Origin: Serripes groenlandicus
Taxonomy: Eukaryota > Mollusca > Bivalvia > Cardiida > Cardiidae
DNA: 64,000 bases
Assembly (NCBI GenBank): GCA_031761405.1
Contig: JASEVX010000003.1
Location: forward strand, 145,274,527 to 145,338,526
Reading direction: 5' to 3'
How positions within the stretch are numbered: position 1 is the first letter of the stretch; each line of letters starts with the position of its first letter. This document shows, piece by piece, positions 43,080-55,199 of the stretch. The notes under the pieces are model-generated. The model saw only the letters and a list, made by a program, of their open reading frames with translations. It was not told the DNA's origin and did no database searches. The translations under genes and the position numbers were made by a program.

Positions 43080-43960
43080 GCCTGATGTATATGTGAGAAA
43101 AGGAAAGGGGCTAAGTACTGTGCACTGTGGAACTTCCGCTTCATTGGAAGTATCGCCTTCTAGAAGGACCTGTTGCTTCCGCTTGCCTAAAAGGATCCAA
43201 CATCCTCGTGTCCCGGAATACTCCAACTTGTGTAGAAGACCACAATGGGAAATAGTATCGAAGGCTTTAGCAAAATGAAGCAGTATGACGTCAACCTGGC
43301 CCCTTCCCTTAAATCTGCTAGCTATTGTCTGGATGATCTACATCTGCTGAGCAGCACATGAGCGCCTAGTGCGGGAGCCATGGTATGTGACTATAAGGAT
43401 TAAAAAAGCGAATAACCTAGCTGTATACAATATGCTCGAAGAATTAGCAGACTACAGATGTCAAGGAGACAGGGTGCGTTGGCTGTAACATGGATATTTC
43501 ACCCCTCTTGGAGACAGGGACAACACGAGCGTCCCGCCAGTTCCTGGATACCGCCCCGCCTGATGTCAATTGAGCGTTGGTTAATTTGCGTCAGAACAGG
43601 GGCGCGAGTAAATATATGGCTATTTTCACGATGGCAGTTAAGTAGAGATGCAGTCAAGGTCTGTGGACTTATGGGGTTTTAATCCAGAATTTTTTTAACG
43701 CACTCCATTGCTATGGACCGTACGGTTTTCAATAGTAGGCTGTGGGCTGAGGCCCTTGTCTGGTAAAGTAGACGTGTCCTCATTTGTGAAGACTGATCCA
43801 AACTGCTGATTTAAGAACTCGGCCTTGATCTTTCTGGCACTGTGGATGCAGCCGTTCTTATTCTAGAGCGGAGCTATTCCGAATTAATCTTGTTTTCTTG
43901 ACTTGATGTATGACCAAACTAACTTTGGTGTGGTCATTGTAGCTGGACGAAATGTCATCT
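43080..43960 (-). pseudogene. LINE C: jockey/CR1-like reverse transcriptase remnant
   Basis: Minus strand, from 43960 down: TPKLVWSYIKSRKQD, NKNGCIHSARKIKAEFLNQQF and GSVFTNEDTSTLPDKG, VSLTSVVC (motif 2 region), then VDVILLHFAKAFDTISH (RT motif A with catalytic Asp), HKLEYSG, KQQVLLEGD and VPQCTVLSPF (motif B). Order and spacing follow jockey/CR1-type RTs, but frames shift and stops intervene. Truncated beside the microsatellite. A plus-strand ORF at 43030-43278 is a shadow. Confidence 0.75.
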
Positions 43961-44990
43961 GTCTTGTTATATGGTGTGCTAGCATGATCCTTCACCTTGT
44001 ATAAAGCGTTGTACTAAGGTAAACACTGGGTTAATATATGTACCAATCCGGAGGAGGGTGCTACCGTGCGTATTGTCTGACAGAGTTCTGTCGCTGCTGT
44101 ACTGCATATGCCCTGAAAGAAACAACAAAAAGTGACGATCAATAATAACTACATTCTGGTGCATGTGTATGCGTGTCTCTAACTCACATACTGTTTATGT
44201 TATATATAATTTAGCTTTCCAATAACACCGCTCCTAGTAGGCTTATGGTTTGAAGGTTTTCCATATTGTTAGAAGCCAGTAACAAGGAGATTACTGTAAG
44301 AAATAAAGGCCTACATCATATAGATCGATCTTAATTTAAATCATCAGCCAAGTTGCTTTTATACACCCTCGCCACTCGTTCCGTATTCACTATTTGGCTT
44401 GCAATTTATATCATTATTAACTTACTGCTTTTTTAGGACACGCACATTGGCGATAACGCTTCAAGGCTCAGGTCTGTATTTCCAGTATCTGATTGAAAAC
44501 CCAATCTGTGGATATAGATCTAATGACCGTATCTTGATACAAAAGTGAGAATATAGCAAAGGGGAAAACATGAATATGTGCAAGTTCTCCATTTGTAGAA
44601 GTATTTACCGACGTCGTCTGCCATACAGTCGTCAACAGTCTCAGTACCAGGACAATAGTGTAGAGGACACTTGATTGTTGATAGGAATTTAACAACTGTA
44701 TTTCAATACTGTCACGGCGACAAGTTTCCTGGTTTTCTAGCACACGTAAACAGCATTGTTTCCAGTCAACTTGTTATCGTCCCAGTTCCCTCACAGACTA
44801 TTCAACTATTCAGCTCTTTCTAGATAGGAAGATAAATTACGTTAGAAACAAAGACAATGTAATCATCCGATTGAATGAATGACCGGACAGGAGTTCGACC
44901 TTATGACCCATGGATCGATAGCCTTCGTCGTTATCCATCAACATGGGATCGAATCTCTCTGAAGCGTGGTTAAAATATGAGATCTCCCAA
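43961..44990. other. Nothing recognised
   Basis: No gene, RNA or repeat boundary seen. ORFs at 43979-44164 and 44468-44743 (minus) look random. Confidence 0.35.
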
Positions 44991-44993
44991 ACA

Positions 44994-45118
44994 TTCGGCG
45001 AGAGTACTAGGGCACATTCAGAGTGTCCTAGTACACCCAGCACTCGGGCGAGTACTAGGGCACATTGAGAGTATCCTAATACACCCAGCAAACTGGCGAG
45101 TACTAGGGCACTCTGGCA
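44994..45118. repeat. 48-bp tandem repeat, nearly three units, each a hairpin
   Basis: GCGAGTACTAGGGCACATT-GAGAGTATCCTAATACACCCAGCA units. GTACTAGGGCAC pairs with GTGTCCTAGTAC inside the first unit. Confidence 0.75.
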
Positions 45119-45334
45119 TGTGCTAGCCACAATCAATCAATACACTCATGCAATCATACTGTTTTGACTACTAGTATCACGCGGTTGGGTGGCCAGGAAA
45201 CAAGTATCCAACGTGATTGGAGCCATATTAATATACTCCTTGATAGCACGCAAAGACGAAGCTCTATTTAGGTTTGAAACAAAAGATGAAAAGTAACATA
45301 ATGAAATAAAAACGTTCTACAATTCCATTAAAGA

Positions 45335-45692
45335 CAGTTATTTTGAAGATTTACATACATACGTTTGCTATTAATATAATTTACATACATACACGTTTGC
45401 TGTTTAGATGATTTACGTATAAATAAGCTTGCTATTTATATTTACATACAAATGGTTGTTATTTAGATGATTTTAATATATATGTTTCCAATTTAGATTA
45501 TTTACATACATACGTTTGCAGTTTAGATGATTCACGTATAAGCTTGCTATTTAGATTATTTAAATACAAATATTTGTCATATAGATGATGTTAACACATA
45601 CTTTTCCAATTTAGATGATTTACATACATACGTTTGCTATTTAGATGATTTACATACACATATTTGCTGTTTAGATGATTAAACATACATAA
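45335..45692. repeat. Irregular tandem repeat of about 30-35 bp
   Basis: Degenerate units around TTTGCTATTTAGATGATTTACATACATACG. Confidence 0.75.
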
Positions 45693-45929
45693 CCAAAACA
45701 TTTTACAACTTTGTCTAAAGAATAATTGTACAATACGAGTGTTTTTGTTTGACAGCTAGACTGTGCTCTTCTTTTCTAAGAAAAAGGGAGGAGGTTTGGC
45801 TGCTTACCAAATCACATAACAATACAGTTATCGTAATGTTAAGTAATCATATATGACTAAAAGTCCTTTATAAATGTAAAGAACATGTATTCATATGTAT
45901 AAATCAAACAGAGACAAGCAATGACACTA

Positions 45930-45985
45930 GTCAATGATTGTGTATGTGAGTGAGTGTGTGAGTGTTTGTTTGTTTGTTTGTTTGG
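45930..45985. repeat. GTGA/GTTT simple repeat
   Basis: GTGAGTGAGTGTGTGAGTGTTTGTTTGTTTGTTTGTTTGG; a second GTGAGTGA stretch follows at about 46124-46175. Confidence 0.8.
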
Positions 45986-46120
45986 AGTTTAACGCCGCTT
46001 TCAACAGCTTTGGTCATATCACGGCGGTCAGTGCACCTACCCATGTTTTCCTGGCTTTCCCACACCAGTACTTACACAACATTCTTTCGAAGCCACTGAC
46101 TACTTTCTCACATAGATCAG
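45983..46120 (-). mobile_element. tRNA-derived SINE fragment, minus strand
   Basis: GGAGTTTAACGCCGCTTTCAACA is the complement of the SINE tail (GCGGCGTTAAAC); body fragments TTTCCTGGCTTTCCCACACCAGTA and ATTCTTTCGAAGCCACTGACTACTTTC match the complement of 39160-39260. Confidence 0.65.
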
Positions 46121-46179
46121 AGGTGAGAGAGTGTGTGAGTGAATGAATGTGTATGTGAGTGAGTGTGAGTGAATGAATG

Positions 46180-48825
46180 TATGCAAGGGAGATTGTTGTG
46201 TCTATACGATCCTGCGAATTGAGAAATACATAAACGTACAAATATACATTATATACTTTATAATACATCATCGACAATTTGAAGACGTTTCCTAAAGAGA
46301 ACACTGTTAGAGTTGAAAGCATAATGTGAAAATAAGAACTTGCACATTGCGAATAATTTTTACTCCTCATAAAATGCGTTGCAAACATGCCTGCCATAAT
46401 CGAGACAAAAGTCGCCTGTATGTCAAAAAGAAACAACAATCAGTTCTGGGGATATAATGCTCTTCTTCTTAAAACGTAAGCTTTAACTATAAATTTTGTT
46501 AATTTTCGCACATGATTAATTCTTAAATAACACAATTTGTTATTTAGCGATAATAGCAGAAATGCCTCTGTGTTAAATATTTCACCGAATATTTCAGATC
46601 TTATTCTTGTATAATAATCGCATGTAACCACACAATGTGTTTCCGACTCTATTTGTGAGCTATCACAGAAAAAATATATTGATTATGTTCGCCAATGTAT
46701 CGGCCTGTCTCAATTCCCAAAGGTAAAATCCCGCACCTTAGCTGAGCTAAAAGATAAATCATCAAAACAGATACAAATAAAATGAATGAAATCATCGGTA
46801 ATGCTTGGCTTTGTATTGAGTTTATATAAAATAACAGTTGGAATAATTTTCATTATTTCTAAATTGTGATCAAAATGTTGATACACTGCCTTGAAGCATC
46901 AGCCAAAGTGGAACAACACTTGTGTATCAATTGCAGTTCACGTCTACATAACTTTTTATCACCGCCAGCAGATATGGCTCTTTCTTCTGATATACCCAAA
47001 AAACAACAACAGTTTTTCACCTGACGTGGTCCCATTATATAAACGGACAGGGATGTAACAAGAAATGTGTAAGATTTAACAAGTGTTCTCTAATTATTCA
47101 GGAACCAAATATGTTAACTACTTATTAGAGTATTTATGAAAGATGAACGACGCTTATTGACACAACACCATTCGCTGCTTGAGCAGCACCCCATCACTCT
47201 TCTCGATCAATCTCTGAACATATGTCAGAAGCAAACATCTTTCACACCCTATACATATATACAGACTGTTTTATACCTCTGTACTTGAGGTTATGTTAAC
47301 CATGCCTGTTTGATTTGCACCCACCTGCAAGTGTTCTATCTTCTGTTGCTTTTATCGATATGTGAGTGATAAAAGAACTATATTATCTACAAGGGCAAAG
47401 GATTTCAAGCTGTTGTGGTAAAGCGCCCGCTCACAACTGTCTTGTCAAACTATTAAGAAAAGAAAACCCCTAGTATATTACCTATTAGGTGATCATTGGT
47501 GACAAAAACAAACTGGTCTACCCATGTTCACTTACAAAGTACAAGCCAGATTCATACCACGAACAACAACGTAGATAGGATTGGAGATACTCCGTAATCT
47601 AAGTTTGGAGTCAATAATCATTTTGCAGAAACATGAAAACCTGCTCATTATATTTAAATTTATAGGGTCAATTTGAGACGACTTTGTATGCAGTGTCGTC
47701 ATATTCAATATACGCCAAGCGTATATTTTTAGTCTGATTTTATATTTATCGAGTTTGTATCTGTACATTTTTTTAAACGATGATATTTACTGAGTTTGTA
47801 TCTGTACAATTATTTTTATACGATTACTCTTCTAATTAAGAGTCTGAACGATATTGCCAAGACTGGTGACAATGCTACGCTTGTTTGCACCGTCTACCAA
47901 CCAATAATAAGTTGTTGAATATGAAACCCCCATTTATCATAACAGATGCTGCTGACACTAACATCATAATGGAAAGAGAGCATGTACTCTGGTTAAGCCA
48001 GGATTTGAATCTGAACTATCGACCTATGACTGTATTCATAGCGATTGTTCTAACGACTGAAGGTCAGGCTCCAAAACTCTTACTGATTACTCGGTACTCT
48101 GAATGTGTGCCTAAGTGTCCGACTGGACAGAAGTCAATTTGTTCTCGACTTTACCAATCAGGCTCAGAATCTCTGAAAACATTATATGTGTTCTCAAATT
48201 AACTTTATGCTCCTACTAAGACTTATGATTGGTCAATGTCACGAATGAATCTGTTTCTGACCAATCAGATACTTCAGCATAAGATAAGCTCTGAGCACAG
48301 AACGAACTTTTATAGCTTTTGAACCAGAAGTCATATGTGAAGCATAGAGTTAATTTATTAGCGCAGAGAACGTCTTATAGTTTTCGGGGCCTGCAGGACT
48401 GTAGTTGCCGATCCGTTAAACATAACATGATTCACACTACAGGAAAATCTACCTTATTCCCTTTGTGAGAAATGTAGAATTGGTGAAGGTTAGACACGCA
48501 TGTGGAATAATAACATAAATTGTGTTGAGCGATTAGATAAGAACGCCTTCTAGAACCTTCTGATACGTTGTAGATTCGCATATGATTGGACTTACCCGAC
48601 CAGTCTTACCTGAGTCTACATTGTACGCACGCTTCGCTACTGTTGGTTTACAATTAGCAGATATCGACGCTAAATACTCGATACTTGCATATTAAGACTG
48701 ACGTGGTATCAGTGTAAAGACATGTGTCAGTAATGCGCACCACCTTTCGACCACATCTAGTACGTCTCCTTTACGGTCACCTGCGAGAATGACGAAAGAC
48801 GTACTACCCGGATGTCAAACACAAT
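46180..48825. other. Nothing recognised
   Basis: AT-rich unique-looking DNA. A plus-strand 105-codon ORF at 47885-48202 has no recognisable motif. TGATTGGTCA...TGACCAATCA (48227-48272) forms a small inverted pair. Confidence 0.35.
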
Positions 48826-49017
48826 TTAACCCTTTCGCTGCCAAAGGTAATTAAAGGCGTTTGCAAACAATGCAGATTCAGGTGAGACATCTCGTAACGA
48901 GCTGTCTCTCCTGATATCTGCATTGTTTACTAAATTTTCTTTTGGACGAAATTTGGAGTGGTCCAAGTTTCAACATGGAAAAGTCGACTTTGAACAATTT
49001 AGCAGTGAAAGAGTTAA
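48826..49017. mobile_element. Second type of TTAA MITE
   Basis: TTAACCCTTTCGCTGCCAAAG to TAGCAGTGAAAGAGTTAA; strong internal hairpin AAACAATGCAGAT...ATCTGCATTGTTT. Shares CCCTTTC ends with the main family but has a different body. Confidence 0.7.
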
Positions 49018-49477
49018 AGGATAATGTCTTCATCGTCGTATATAACGTCACACCTGATACATAATGATGTCATATGTTCTGGCGGACACATGTTGAGCTA
49101 CATACGAATAGTGTTATTCTATTGACGGATTTAACCGAATGATTCCGATGATCTAGATTATGTGTAGGCTATCATATGTGGTTGAATAGAAAGATAAAGA
49201 CATCATGTGATGAGATATGACAATATTTACTTCATGTAGATCCGTCTGTCACACGATGGTTTGATTAAACGTTTACATAACAGCCCTCTGTTGATACAAC
49301 GGCGGTTAATCAATGTTGGAAAAGGAGATTCTTCTTTAAATGAGCAATTTCCCATTTGTCTCTCCACCGTCAGCTATTTTTCAAAATCGCTTCTTGTATA
49401 ATCGGTAAATCTCATATTAATATATTGTTTGTCCCACGCCCTGGGAGAACCAACCTCAGGAAATGTGCGATCATCAT

Positions 49478-49478
49478 T

Positions 49479-49545
<67 letters not shown>

Positions 49546-49575
49546 GCAGCATCCTCCTCCTCCTCATCATCATTA
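49478..49575. repeat. (AGC)n with CAA interruptions, then (TCC)n/(TCA)n
   Basis: About 24 AGC-type triplets. Poly-Ser, poly-Ala and poly-Leu ORFs on both strands arise from it. Confidence 0.93.
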
Positions 49576-49702
49576 TTAAACAACTACAAACTACAACAAT
49601 TGTTAATAGGCAGTAACGTTCGAATGAATGTTTCATGTTCATGAAGTCAGTGTAAAAAAGAGTTTTCCACGTGACGATTGCATTTAAAAGGGAAACCGGT
49701 AA

Positions 49703-49930
49703 TTAAACCCTTTGCCACCCGCAGACGCACGTTGACACATATGCAGCAGACGACTCATGAAAACGTTCTGAAAAAAGAAGAATTTGCTTTAAATTAGTGA
49801 TTATACTTTAGCCACAGTGTTTTCAACTCTATTTAATAACTAAGCTCTCATTGTTGGAGATTATTTACCTTTTTACCGATATCTTTCCAAAGTCGTCTGC
49901 TGACGATTTATTGTATGTGGGAAAGGTTGA
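49703..49930. mobile_element. TTAA-type MITE, diverged
   Basis: TTAAACCCTTTGCCACCCGCAG to GTATGTGGGAAAGGTTGA. Confidence 0.65.
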
Positions 49931-50221
49931 ACAATCAGTATCACCAATGTACTAGATAATTCACTAGTATTGAATTTAATCGAAACCCCGTTACAAAACG
50001 TTATTAGGCCTGCTTTAACCAACACTTCTAAATTGATTCTTATTCTAAATATGAACATTATTCTACGCTTCAATGAACCAAATGATATCAGAAAAAGTGT
50101 TGCTTTCTGAAAATAGAATTAGAATGGAACTTAGTTTATTTGATGGATACTGGTCTTTGAATGTTCATCTTAAGTATGCCAATAGTTTTGTGCTAATGTG
50201 GCGTATTGACTTGATGGTCAT

Positions 50222-50427
50222 TTAACCCTTTCCTACATACAGACGATTTCTGACGCCTCTGTAGCAGACGAATTCTGACGCCTCTGTAGCAGACGACTTT
50301 TGCCACAATGTTTTCAACTCTTTTCAATAATACAACTTTCCCTTTAAGAAATTGATATTTTTCATATGTTTTAGCTTATGTGTTTTCAAAGTCGTCAACA
50401 GATTTGTTGTATGTTAGAAAGGATTTA
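50222..50427. mobile_element. TTAA-type MITE with internal 26-bp duplication
   Basis: TTAACCCTTTCCTACATACAG; the string TTCTGACGCCTCTGTAGCAGACGA is present twice in tandem (about 50249-50298). 3' end GTTAGAAAGGATTTA. Confidence 0.65.
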
Positions 50428-50969
50428 TAAAGTATTAAAGCGTAAAGCGTTATAAACCATTTTTGGTACGGCTATGTCTACTATAAATAGAAAAAAATGT
50501 ATTCTTCTTCAAAAGAACAATAATTAATTATGAAGTCTCATAATATTTTCTTTTTCTCTGGGTTGGCTTTTCTGTATCTCCGACATTTTACTGTCTATAA
50601 AACTCGGTGACAACAGTGAAATAAATACTAGGTCATTGCAAACGGCTAAAGAATTGTCAAATCATCCGATGCCTCTGCCCAGTCTTATCGAAATCCACAC
50701 AAATTTAAAGTAGCTTCAACCAAACATGTGTAAGTAATATGTGAACAGTGTAGATCCCTACCGACACTGTAAACAAAAGCAAACAAGTACATTTTCCCAT
50801 GGTCGAGTTCAGTGAAAGATAGCAGGGTACACTTAAATTAAGTCAAGTTAACAAGGTCTATGTTTAGGACGTGAAGGTAATATAGCGTTATTATATTTAG
50901 GAATAGTGTTGTTTGTAATCTATTGACAGTATATGGGTAAGTCACTTTAAATGTTTTTTTACTGTTATG

Positions 50970-51169
50970 TCAACCCTTTCCCACATACAACAATTCTGCA
51001 GCAGACGAGTTTTGGAAACAATTAAAGAACAAGTATTGAATAAAGTTAAAATACATTGTGGCAAAACGAGAATTTGTTCATGAATGGCAATTTTTCCGTT
51101 TGTCACTTCATTTTCAAAATCTGTCGGTTGCAGAGGCGTCAGAAAGCGTATGCATGAGGGAAAGGGTAA
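50970..51169. mobile_element. TTAA-type MITE, diverged
   Basis: TCAACCCTTTCCCACATACAACAATTCTGC to GCATGAGGGAAAGGGTAA. Confidence 0.65.
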
Positions 51170-51867
51170 TCAGAAGATACTCAATGCACTTCACATTGAC
51201 AAATATATAGATTGTTTCACTCATATCTGTTCGCTTGTCAGCACTTATATCGTTCACAATGAATGTTGATGGATATTTTCTCAATACTTGACGAACGTTA
51301 TGAGATGCTTACAAAATGAACGAAGTCGAAAATAAAAAATAAAACCATAAAACTGAAACTGTTATAATCTTTATAAAGAAATACTTACTTTATACAAACT
51401 AGTTTTGACGAAGCAGATAATTTCTATAAAACAAAATGAGAAAATAAAAAAATAAACACCCGATCTTTACGAATAACTTTCGTTTTCCCATAATGTATTT
51501 AACTGTTTCAAAATAACATTTCAAGTGCAAATATACATACTTTTCATTTTTCTCTCACTGATATTTTTTTAAAGTAGATGGTATTCCTTTCAGGCAAACG
51601 ATTAAACATCAACTCTGTAACAGGATTCCCAAGAAAAGTAAAGCATATTTAGCTCTATAACTATGATTTCCCAATGAGCAACTGATTTCTAGTAACACTA
51701 AAATCGAGTGTTGAGACCAGCGACGATCCAGATCAGCATGCGTCTCAACAAAGTCATATCTTATTGATTAGTAATACGGTTTTAGCAAATCCTGGAAGTC
51801 AATGGAGAATAATAAAAGCCAGTGACAGCCACGGCACCTATGCGAACTTTTCGTTATTGCACTTTAA

Positions 51868-52095
51868 TTAACCTTTTCCAACACACACCCCATCTGCAGC
51901 AGCCGACATTGAAAACATATAGGATCAATTTAAGAAAATTCTGTAAACGAAAATATGACATTTAATAGAGTTAAAAACATTGTAACAAAAGGACAATTTG
52001 CTCATTATGAGCATTTCTCTTTGTGCAACAATGTGTCTTTTTAATGTCGTGTGCTGTATACACGTCCACAATCGTCTACAAGTGAGAAAGGTTTA
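51868..52095. mobile_element. TTAA-type MITE, diverged
   Basis: TTAACCTTTTCCAACACACAC to CTACAAGTGAGAAAGGTTTA. Central GCTCATTATGAGC hairpin kept. Confidence 0.62.
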
Positions 52096-52274
52096 CATTA
52101 GTAGCTGTCGGATTTCGTTTTGGGTATTTTAATAGAACAGATATTATACTTTCAACTTAAGCATAAACAGCTCATGGTTGATATTCATAAATATACATAC
52201 AGAACTGGTTAAGACAATGTTATAGTTGAAAAATATTAAATAATTAAGTTTAAATTCAGATTTATATGCATATG

Positions 52275-53524
52275 TTGAAAACATTCTGGGAAAAGGAGAT
52301 ATTACTCGTTATAAGCCTTTCACACTTTGCAATATTGTTTTGAAATTTCGTCTGCTGCATTCGCTTCACAATGCGTCTGCGAGTGGACAAGGATTACATT
52401 GATAACTGAGTGGACAAGGATTACATTGATAACTGTCGAGTGTCGGAGTTCCTGTAGTCCGCCACCTATCTATGTGTTAATCCCAAATGTGTGTAATAAC
52501 AACCTACCATTTCCCCTCATACAGCCTCGGACGCTTTCTGACGCTTCTGTAGCAAACGACCTTTAAAATCATTGAAAAATTTCCCCTTTTGCCACAATGT
52601 TCTCACCTCTTTTCCAAAATCATTCTTTCATATTCAAAGTCGTCTGCTGCAAATTTGTTTAATGTGGTAAAAATTATAAAGTGTTATTATTATTATTTAA
52701 AGCACACCCATATGAAACTTCCGTCCTAGTTTCGTTCTACAGAGTAAATCCGGTATATTTTATTTTAGGACTATAATGGATGTGGTATATCTAATTTATG
52801 TACCGGAAATATTTCAGTAACCTATCCTTCTTACCCTTAAGCTGTGGCAGTAGACTTATGCTAAGACGCATGTATCTCATTTCCAACTTGTAATGATGAT
52901 ATATCTGTGATTTCCTTTCATTTATGAGATATGATATTAAATCCTCCAAGTAGGTTTTTTTCTCCAGTTAAAACCTTTCTCCACATTGTGACACATTTTC
53001 ACCAGACAGCATTTAAAGACAATGATCCGAGAGGAAATATTGATCTATTTTGAATAAATTCTCCTGTTGCCACAATGATTTCAAATCAAGTTGATAAGTA
53101 TAATAAAACATTAAAGAGATATTTCGTATTTTGCACAGATCTTTTCAAAAACGTTCGCTGTAGATTTAGTGCAAAGTATATGCGAAAGGCATTGATTTTT
53201 GAGAATTTACAAAACCGGATTTTGAAAAAATCCTTCATTCACTGCATTTTAGATTCCCCTGTTTATTCTCATATCTGTGCTTGCACGTTATCCCCAACAT
53301 TTACCCTTTCTCACAAACAATAAATCGGCAGACGACTGTGAAAACATCAAGACAAAAATGTGGAAATATATATCTAAATTGAATTATTATTTTGAAAAAG
53401 AGTTGAACATATTGTGACAAAATTAGAAATTGCTCATGATGAGCACTTTCTCTTTCTGTCAAAATGTTTTCAATATGTGTCTGCTACAAATGCATCGAGA
53501 TGATTCTGCATGCGGAAAACGTGT
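52275..53524. repeat. Four degenerate TTAA-type MITE copies in a row
   Basis: Blocks at about 52275-52397, 52508-52672, 52970-53190 and 53299-53524 keep GTCGTCTGCTGCA-like and CCACAATGTTTTC-like boxes, but their ends are eroded. ORFs at 52327 and 53075 lie in them and are not genes. Confidence 0.5.
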
Positions 53525-53741
53525 AGACTTTTCTTCAAATTTGATCTCATGTCTCGCTGAACCAACACACGGTCACCTCTGTCATGGTTTATCCAATGCA
53601 TGTTCTTGAAAGCAAATATAAAAATCAATTATCGATAACTAATTTTTGAAATCGATTAAAGTAGAGCAAGATAAGAGAACTCGTTGTTGATTCCCGAACT
53701 AAATAAATTATATTCATAGTTTATCGAAGCTGCTGAAAAAG

Positions 53742-54556
53742 TGCGTCGATACTCATTTGGAGGACAGATTTGCAGTAAACTACGTCAAAAATCATTAGCA
53801 GAACATATTTGCAATATAATATGTCGATACTTAATAGCAGAACATATTGCGATAGAATACGTCGCTACTCAATAGCAGGAAAAGGTTTGCAATATAATAC
53901 GCCGATATTAAATAGCAGAACAGATTTGCAATATAATATGTCCATACTCAATAGCAGAGCAGATTTTCAATATAATACGTCGATATTCATTAGCAGAACA
54001 GCTTGCAATATAAAACGTCAATAATCATTAGCAGAACAAATTTGCAATATAATATGTCAATACTCAATAGCAGAACATATTTGCAATATAAAACGTCGAT
54101 ATTCAATAGCAGAACAGATTCAGAACAGATTTGCAATATAATATGTCGATACTCAGTGGCAGAACAGATTTGAAATATAACATGTCGATACTCAGTGGCA
54201 GAACAGATTTGCAATATAATACGTCGATACTCAATAGCAAAACAGATTTGCAATATAATACATCGATAATCAATGCCTTCTTCTCCTCTTCAACAATGTC
54301 AATGCAGAACATATCTGCAATATACCATGTCGATACTCAATAGCAGAACATATTGTGATATAATACGTCGATACTCAATAGCAGAACAGGTTTGCAATAT
54401 AATACGTCGATATGCAATAGCAGAACAGATTTGCAATATAATACGTCGATACTCAATAGTAGAAAAGATTTGCAATATAATACGTCAATACTCAATAGCG
54501 GGACTGATTTGCAATATAATACGTTGATACTAAATAGAAGGACAGATTTGCAATAG
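53742..54556. repeat. 39-bp satellite array
   Basis: Unit AGCAGAACAGATTTGCAATA + TAATACGTCGATACTCAAT, about 20 copies with point changes. 39 = 13 codons, so frames stay open on both strands. A foreign 34-bp-array unit sits at 54272-54303. Confidence 0.9.
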
Positions 54557-54720
54557 TATAGGACAAAAAGTGTTAATAAACAATTGAATTATTTCATTTA
54601 AAGTACAATGTCACCTGCTATCTCGAGTGCATTCGCTATATATTTGGGGTATCAATTCAATACTTTTTGAAAGTTTGTGTTTAACAATAGCAATCTCAAA
54701 CTCGGTTCTATAATGCAATT

Positions 54721-54997
54721 ACCGAGTCCCGGTAGCTCAGTCTGTAGCGACGCGGGCTGTCAATCCAGGGGTTGTGATTTTTAAATCCCAGCTCGGCCAA
54801 CATTCTTTACGACGTTTGACAAAAGTCATTGTGACAAGCGTCATTCGTCTTTCACCAAACGGGCTAACAGTCTATGTGGAAAAGCAGCCATTTGTTTGGA
54901 AAGACTGTTGTGTGGAATACTGATGTGAGATAGCCAGGAAACACATGAGTTGATTTTTGATTTTTTTTTTAAACGGCGTTAAACCCCAATCAATCAA
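54721..54997 (+). mobile_element. tRNA-derived SINE, near full length
   Basis: CCCGGTAGCTCAGTCTGTAGCGACG (A box), box-B-like position mutated to TTTTTAAATCCC, full body, a T-run at about 54954-54970 and the tail GGCGTTAAACCCCAATCAATCA. Best guide to the family's full extent here. Confidence 0.82.
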
Positions 54998-55199
54998 CTA
55001 TACTGAAATAAATACATGTACTACCAAAATGCGTCCTGTCCTGCGATCAGTGGACTTTACAGCTATAACGTGTAATGCGACTATAGTTTAGAATGTACTT
55101 CGATGTCTTGTCTTAGTCATGTTGTAAAACCTTTCATTGGGACGCATATGGATTTTACCTTTAACCAGTATATTATAGAGTCGACAAAGAAAGGCAACT

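Noticed and set aside
47885..48202. Plus-strand 105-codon ORF
   Set aside because: Composition and context look random; no family resemblance.
49356..49644. Poly-Ser, poly-Ala and poly-Leu ORFs, possible polyQ-like coding repeat
   Set aside because: AGC repeat open in all frames on both strands, no flanking conserved protein sequence or splice-site support.
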